Source of the DNA: Xanthomonas bonasiae
GTDB taxonomy: Bacteria > Pseudomonadota > Gammaproteobacteria > Xanthomonadales > Xanthomonadaceae
DNA length: 64,000 nucleotides
Reading direction: 5' to 3'
Assembly: GCF_017163705.1 (NCBI RefSeq)
Contig: NZ_JAFIWB010000002.1
Span: 248,001 to 312,000 of the forward strand
In this document: positions 61,704 through 64,000 of the stretch, one piece after another
Numbering within the stretch: the stretch's first letter is position 1
How the letters are laid out: the number at the start of each line of letters is the position of its first letter
Program-made: the position numbers and the translations under genes
Notes under the pieces: model-generated
What the model saw: only the letters and a program-made list of their open reading frames with translations
Told to the model about the DNA's origin: nothing
Database searches by the model: none

Positions 61704-62499
61704 GGATGGCCTTGGCGGACTGGAGTTCGCCGAAGGTTCAAAACCGCCTGTTGCGCTCGATTGGCGAATTGCGCCGCCCGCTGCGATGCGCCAGCACGTG
61801 ACGGCGCGTGGCATCCGCAAAGCCGCCGCCGATCCGCCCGCGACCCTTGTACCTGCAATCGATCGGCGTCCGCACGGCGCGTGCGCGGGCATGGCCGAAA
61901 AGCTTGAATCGCCCCTGACTGCTTCGACCGGCATCCTCTCCAGGGCGACAGCGGCACACCGCTATTGCGCGTATTTGCGCAATGTGCACAGGCTCTGGAT
62001 TGGCGCGAGGATGTCCGGTTCGTGGCGAATGCAGCCACAGCATCGCGGTCGGCACCGCAGGCTGCCCGGGTCGGGCGGCCTGCGGCGCGAGGCCATGGTC
62101 ATCGGTCGGTGTAGGTCGGCAGACGCGTTCGCTTGCGATGTACGGCATGCCGCTGTGTGTCCGGCCTGTTGCCACTGGCCGTCACCGGCCTCCGGCGGTT
62201 CGCGCAGTCCAGCGTTCGGATCGGCCGCGCGTTTCTGCGCGGTGAGCGCGTCGCGTTGATGCCCGCGATGTCTGCGATGCGAGCCGGTATGCCATGCAGC
62301 CCCTTGCGGGGCCATGCGCACCCCGCTGCCCCGTGACGCTTGCTTGAGCACGACTGTCGCGATGCGTGGCGGCGGTCCGGTTACGCTCCAGTCGGCGCGC
62401 TTTTCGTTGCGTTTGCGCTCGCTCGAACGCGTGGACCGGCATGCAATGCATTCTGCGCAGATCTGGTTCGGGGCGGGCGGCTGTCCAGCAAACGCGACC
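61704..62499. other. Gene-poor 796-base stretch
   Basis: No open frame in this interval shows believable domain content; those present are Arg/Pro-rich shadows with poor codon logic. A perfect inverted repeat ATTGCGC/GCGCAAT with a 6-base spacer lies at 61964-61983. Two glycine/proline-coding GC patches follow. The composition is more uneven than the neighbouring genes, as in decayed coding DNA. Confidence 0.5.
61964..61983. promoter_or_regulatory. Inverted repeat ATTGCGC-N6-GCGCAAT
   Basis: Seven-base perfect arms around GTATTT, 261 bases upstream of the GT2-GtrA start. It has the shape of a dimeric regulator site. No regulator is suggested by neighbours. Confidence 0.35.
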
Positions 62500-63936
62500 C
62501 TAAGGAATGGGCTTGGACAGCGCCTTCGACTTCGCGTACAGCGCCTTGGCGATCTCGGCATCGCCCAGCGCAGCGCGGCATTCGGCCAGGCTGTCCCAGG
62601 CGTTGGCCGAGTCCGGATACAGCTCGGTGTTGAGGGTGAACACCTTCAGCGCCCTGCCTGCTCCGAGACTCTCGCGGATGGCGTAGCCGCTGGCATTGAT
62701 CGCGCGTTCCCGCTCACTGGCGGGGACGCCGTCGCCATCGCGCAGCCACGCACGCATGGCGTCCGCAGCGCCGGCGCGTTCGTCCATCGCGTAGGCGATC
62801 AAGCGTTCGGCGAGGACCGCATGCGGGAACTCCTTCGGCGCGACCTGCGCCATCGTGCTTTCCACCAGCGTGCTGGACCAGACATTGCGGGCGCTGCCGT
62901 TGGTGAAGTACACGAATACCCAATAGCCGCTGGCCAGGGTGCCCTTGTAGGCCAGTCTCGCCCGCACGCGGGTGCCGCCATCGTGGCCGACCTGGGTATA
63001 GCCATCGCTGCGGGTGGTATCCCATCCGGTGGAAAAGAAGTTGCTGCCGCCGCCGGTCAGCATCTGCGGTTGCCACAGTCTTTCCAGGGTTGCCGTGCGC
63101 ACCAGCTTGCCGTTGGCCAGCGCCTGCAGGAATCGGTTGATGTCGCCTACGGTGGTCTGCAGGTCGGCGTGGCCCCAGCCGTAGCTCGGCCAGGGGTCTT
63201 CATTGGCCGGCTGCAGCGTGCCGTCCTTGCCGATGTACGGCACGGTCGCGCGATCCGGCGGGACGCTGGCCAGGCCCCACGACGTGCTGCGCATCTTCAG
63301 TGGCTGCAGGATGCGTTCGCGTGCGATGGCCGGGTAAGGCTTGCGGTAATACGCTTCCAGCAGGGCAGTCAGCACCAGGTAGTTGGCCTGCGTGTACTGC
63401 ACACGGCTGCCGGTGGCGAACTGCATCGGTGCCGCGCCGGCAACCTTCAGCGCAGCGGCGAGGTCGGGCGCCACGCCGGGGTAGCCCTTGCTCACCCAAC
63501 GGTTGTCCACACGGTCGTAGTATTCGGCAATGCCGGAGCTGTGATTGAGGAAATCGCGCACGCGGATCGCCTGCCACGCGGCCGGCAGGTCCGGGACGTA
63601 GCGGCTGGCTGGGGCATCCAGATCCACCTTGTCCTGATCCACCAGCTGCATCACCAGCGTGCTGGTCAACAGCTTGGCCATCGACTGCGCGGCGAAGATG
63701 GAATCGACGGTGGCCGGCGCGTGGGTGGCTGGATCGCGTTCGCCGCTGGCGCCCTGGTAGAGCACCTGGCCATTGTGTGCGACCAGCACCGCCTGACCGG
63801 CGATGCCATAGCGTTCGCGGTTGGCCTGCAGTTGGGCGTCCAATTGCGAGGCGAGGTCGTGCGGTGTATCCCGAGCCGAAGCAGGCAGGCTGCCGAGCAG
63901 GGCGCAGAGCAGTGCGGCAGCAAAGGCGCGAGACAT
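62500..63936 (-). CDS. Secreted beta-lactamase-fold serine hydrolase with C-terminal helical tail (478 aa)
   Basis: A signal peptide (residues 1-21, ending PASA-RDTP) precedes a class C beta-lactamase/penicillin-binding fold. The nucleophile motif is Ser85-Met-Ala-Lys88, the second motif YTQANY (Tyr181) replaces YxN with a Tyr-x-x-x-Asn form seen in related esterases, and the third is GHDGGT. A C-terminal stretch of about 90 residues (NTELYPDSANAWDSLAEC, GDAEIAKALYAKSKAL) looks TPR-like. It could be an esterase or peptidase; resistance to beta-lactams cannot be assumed. A promoter-like pair lies at 63965-63993. Confidence 0.85.
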   Translation of the reverse strand: MSRAFAAALLCALLGSLPASARDTPHDLASQLDAQLQANRERYGIAGQAVLVAHNGQVLYQGASGERDPATHAPATVDSIFAAQSMAKLLTSTLVMQLVDQDKVDLDAPASRYVPDLPAAWQAIRVRDFLNHSSGIAEYYDRVDNRWVSKGYPGVAPDLAAALKVAGAAPMQFATGSRVQYTQANYLVLTALLEAYYRKPYPAIARERILQPLKMRSTSWGLASVPPDRATVPYIGKDGTLQPANEDPWPSYGWGHADLQTTVGDINRFLQALANGKLVRTATLERLWQPQMLTGGGSNFFSTGWDTTRSDGYTQVGHDGGTRVRARLAYKGTLASGYWVFVYFTNGSARNVWSSTLVESTMAQVAPKEFPHAVLAERLIAYAMDERAGAADAMRAWLRDGDGVPASERERAINASGYAIRESLGAGRALKVFTLNTELYPDSANAWDSLAECRAALGDAEIAKALYAKSKALSKPIP

Positions 63937-63964
63937 CGCGGTGATCCGTCAGCGGCGATCGCGC

Positions 63965-63993
63965 ATCATCGTCACGACCGGGGACAGGGTCAA
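63965..63993 (-). promoter_or_regulatory. Possible promoter of the beta-lactamase-fold gene
   Basis: On the minus strand TTGACC and GATGAT are separated by 17 bases, ending about 29 bases before the ATG at 63936. The match is fair. Confidence 0.4.
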
Positions 63994-64000
63994 GCGTGCG

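Noticed and set aside
61962-62561. Minus-strand open frame of 199 codons in the gene-poor stretch
   Set aside because: Arg/Pro/Ser-rich with no motif and overlapping the 3' end of the beta-lactamase-fold gene. It looks like a compositional accident.

Overview
This is a GC-rich chromosomal window from a gammaproteobacterium of the Xanthomonadaceae, most likely Xanthomonas or a close relative. Three things point there. The gene order matches that group (rpsF-rpsR-rplI, smc-zipA-ligA, kynurenine genes for NAD synthesis, metH split in two behind an ArsR-type regulator). GyrA carries Gln at position 83. The intergenic spaces are packed with short palindromic repeats: a heptad of the GGGATTN/CGATTCC type, a CCCCTCTCCC hairpin family, and GTAGGAGCGGCTTCAGCC REP elements. 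I see no tRNA, rRNA, CRISPR array, IS element or prophage. This is core genome with small accessory patches.

Layout. 1-2.9 kb: the end of an SGNH acyl-esterase/acyltransferase, an outer-membrane beta-barrel protein and a sugar epimerase/reductase-like enzyme. 2.9-8 kb: the methionine synthase operon, reading leftwards: an ArsR/SAM-methyltransferase regulator, then the homocysteine half and the folate/B12/activation half of MetH as separate genes. A 30-bp palindromic operator abuts the regulator start. 8-14.5 kb: an acyl-CoA dehydrogenase, a bidirectional terminator, and a tetR-adaptor-RND pump operon. 14.7-23.5 kb: a giant NAD-glutamate dehydrogenase, a small membrane protein, NAD kinase, a 5'-nucleotidase and a spermidine-synthase-like methyltransferase fold. 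23.6-32.6 kb, all leftward: DUF2939, DUF2461, exonuclease I, then the kynurenine genes kmo, kynU and haaO with a FUSC membrane protein between them, then carbonic anhydrase. 32.7-36 kb: a PaiB-like protein, three small overlapping unknown genes and asnS. 36-43.4 kb: an A-type Fe-S carrier, a phosphopantetheinyl transferase, ribosomal proteins S6, S18 and L9, smc and zipA. 43.6-53.7 kb: a Tat-exported aminotransferase, ligA, epmA, a three-repeat DUF3011 protein, mtnA and gyrA. 54-64 kb: a TPR protein, a phasin-like protein, a DUF3037/HipA-like kinase pair, a TetR/acyl-CoA-binding-protein pair, a GT22 plus GT2-GtrA glycosylation pair, and a secreted beta-lactamase-fold hydrolase.

Functional links. 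The methionine/SAM cycle appears twice (regulator plus split MetH; MtnA for methylthioadenosine salvage). NAD metabolism recurs (kynurenine route to quinolinate, NAD kinase, NAD-dependent GDH and ligase). Most operons are tightly coupled by ATGA or TGATG overlaps.

The points most worth a second look are: a palindromic repeat inserted in frame inside metH; the regulator's C-terminus built from the same repeat; the palindromic operator at its start; the uncharacterised HipA-like kinase/DUF3037 pair; the Tat-exported aminotransferase; and a structured non-coding stretch near 55.6-55.8 kb.
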